Shown here: one piece after another, positions 11,624-12,337 of the stretch | Numbering within the stretch: position 1 is the stretch's first letter | Layout: each line of letters starts with the position of its first letter | Source: Brooklawnia sp050943675 | GTDB taxonomy: Bacteria > Actinomycetota > Actinomycetes > Propionibacteriales > Propionibacteriaceae | DNA length: 12,337 nt | Assembly (NCBI GenBank): GCA_050943675.1 | Contig: JBMNPP010000065.1 | Location: 1-12,337, forward strand | Direction of reading: 5' to 3' | Position numbers and translations under genes: made by a program | Notes under the pieces: generated by a model | The model's database searches: none | Told to the model about the DNA's origin: nothing | The model's input: the letters and a program-made list of their open reading frames with translations, nothing else

Positions 11624-12337
11624 TCACTTGATTGCCACGATCCGCCTGATCGGAATCGGCACGGTCACTGGACGCCCGGTGTTTCGTCCGGTCAGGTAGT
11701 CGATCGCCGCCGGCAGCCGCTCGGGGTCGACGCTGGCGGGGTAATAGGTTTCAATCACGCGCTGCGCCTCGGCCGGGCCGAGCACCTGGTATGCATAACG
11801 CTCGCGCCGGTCCTCGGCGCGGGTCAGCCCGGCGGCGTCCAGCATGCGGGTTGCGATCAGTTCCAGTGAACTGGGCAACCGGGGCGAAGCTCGCAGGAGT
11901 TGCGTCAGCCGTGCCAGGACAGCCAAATCGGTCCGCCGCAGCGGGCGGGCGGTGATCGTAATCGAGGCGAACACCCCACCCGGTTTCAGCACCCGGGCCA
12001 CCTCGGCCAGGAATTCTGGCACCGGGCTGATCACCGCCATCCCCATCGCGGTGGTGACCGCGTCCAGCGACTCATCAGCGAACGGCAGCCGGGTCGCATC
12101 GGCCTGCACCCACGGCCCCGGCGACATGGTGGCTGCCTTCAGCAAGGCTGGCCGCCAGATATCCAGGCCAACCACCATGCGCCCGGACGCCGCCAGTTCG
12201 CGTGACATGGGCCCGGTGCCGCACCCGACATCGAGCACCCGGTGCGCCCGCGACGAGACCGCCCGGGCAAGCCATCCGTAGGGGGTTTGCCGGCCTGCAT
12301 AGGTACGGGCCAGCACCTCTTCAGTGATTACCGCGCT
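11624..12337 (-). CDS. Class I SAM-dependent methyltransferase, 5' end outside window
   Basis: The frame stays open to the right edge (SAVITEEVLARTYAGRQ...), so the true start lies beyond 12337; a GTG at 12316 is an internal candidate only. Visible motifs are those of the UbiE/Methyltransf_11 type: motif I VLDVGCGTGPMSRELA, GLDI in motif post-I, the WVQADATRLPFADESLDAV stretch (motif II), and EVARVLKPGGVFASIT (motif III). The tail VPIPIRRIVAIK ends the protein. The substrate cannot be read from sequence; such enzymes act on quinones, lipids, sugars or antibiotics. About 237 residues are visible, close to full length for this family. It is on the same strand as tRNA-Arg, but 211 bp of noncoding sequence lies between them. 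Confidence 0.88.
   Translation of the reverse strand, partial: SAVITEEVLARTYAGRQTPYGWLARAVSSRAHRVLDVGCGTGPMSRELAASGRMVVGLDIWRPALLKAATMSPGPWVQADATRLPFADESLDAVTTAMGMAVISPVPEFLAEVARVLKPGGVFASITITARPLRRTDLAVLARLTQLLRASPRLPSSLELIATRMLDAAGLTRAEDRRERYAYQVLGPAEAQRVIETYYPASVDPERLPAAIDYLTGRNTGRPVTVPIPIRRIVAIK

Noticed and set aside
1..12337. CRISPR array, transposase, integrase or complete defence system
   Set aside because: No regular repeat-spacer pattern and no recombinase motifs are visible on either strand.

Overview
The window looks like chromosome of a high-G+C Actinomycetota. I lean towards Propionibacteriales/Propionibacteriaceae, because it combines a DUF222/13E12-type HNH protein, a UDPGP-type (eukaryote-like) UTP-glucose-1-phosphate uridylyltransferase, and the actinobacterial block 5-FCL / moeA-like / rimJ / glpR (sepX). 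That block is recognisably related to the Mycobacterium tuberculosis Rv0991c-Rv0996 region. Several genes begin 6-7 nt after a TANNNT -10 element, the usual actinobacterial layout for leaderless mRNAs. The taxon is inferred; no marker gene allows a species call.

Left part (1-4150): an accessory or decaying segment. It holds the C-terminal part of a DUF222-HNH protein (+), a small lipoprotein (-), and a DrrA-type ABC ATPase (-). The ATPase's partner permease survives only as an 80-codon remnant with an early stop and an internal deletion. About 560 bp without a recognisable gene follows, including a 22-bp tandem repeat. Next comes a short orphan ORF whose second half resembles CdiA C-terminal/PD-(D/E)XK-like toxin nuclease domains. 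After it lie a long inverted repeat and a compact set of hairpins that can fold like a class II tRNA.

Core part (4168-8652): tRNA-Ala(CGC), then a leftward block glpR - rimJ - moeA-like. The MoeA-like protein has lost the usual substrate loops and sits in the same cluster as glpR. It therefore looks like the cell-division protein Glp with its membrane receptor GlpR/SepX, rather than a molybdenum-insertion enzyme. Only 18 bp separate its start from that of the rightward 5-formyltetrahydrofolate cyclo-ligase gene, and overlapping -10 elements on the two strands fill that gap. An FmdB-type zinc-ribbon protein (Ruc-like chaperone) and a SAF-domain membrane protein follow on the + strand.

Right part (8669-12337): a leftward group of UDPGP-type UTP-glucose-1-P uridylyltransferase, a small unknown protein and a second lipoprotein, meeting the SAF gene at a hairpin made from both stop codons. 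Then come tRNA-Arg(CCT), a 200-bp gap holding a candidate structured RNA closed by an 11-bp stem, and a SAM methyltransferase cut by the window edge.

I see no CRISPR array, no intact transposase and no complete new defence system. The points most worth following are the degenerate MoeA/GlpR pair, the bidirectional leaderless promoter, the two structured intergenic regions and the orphan nuclease-like ORF.
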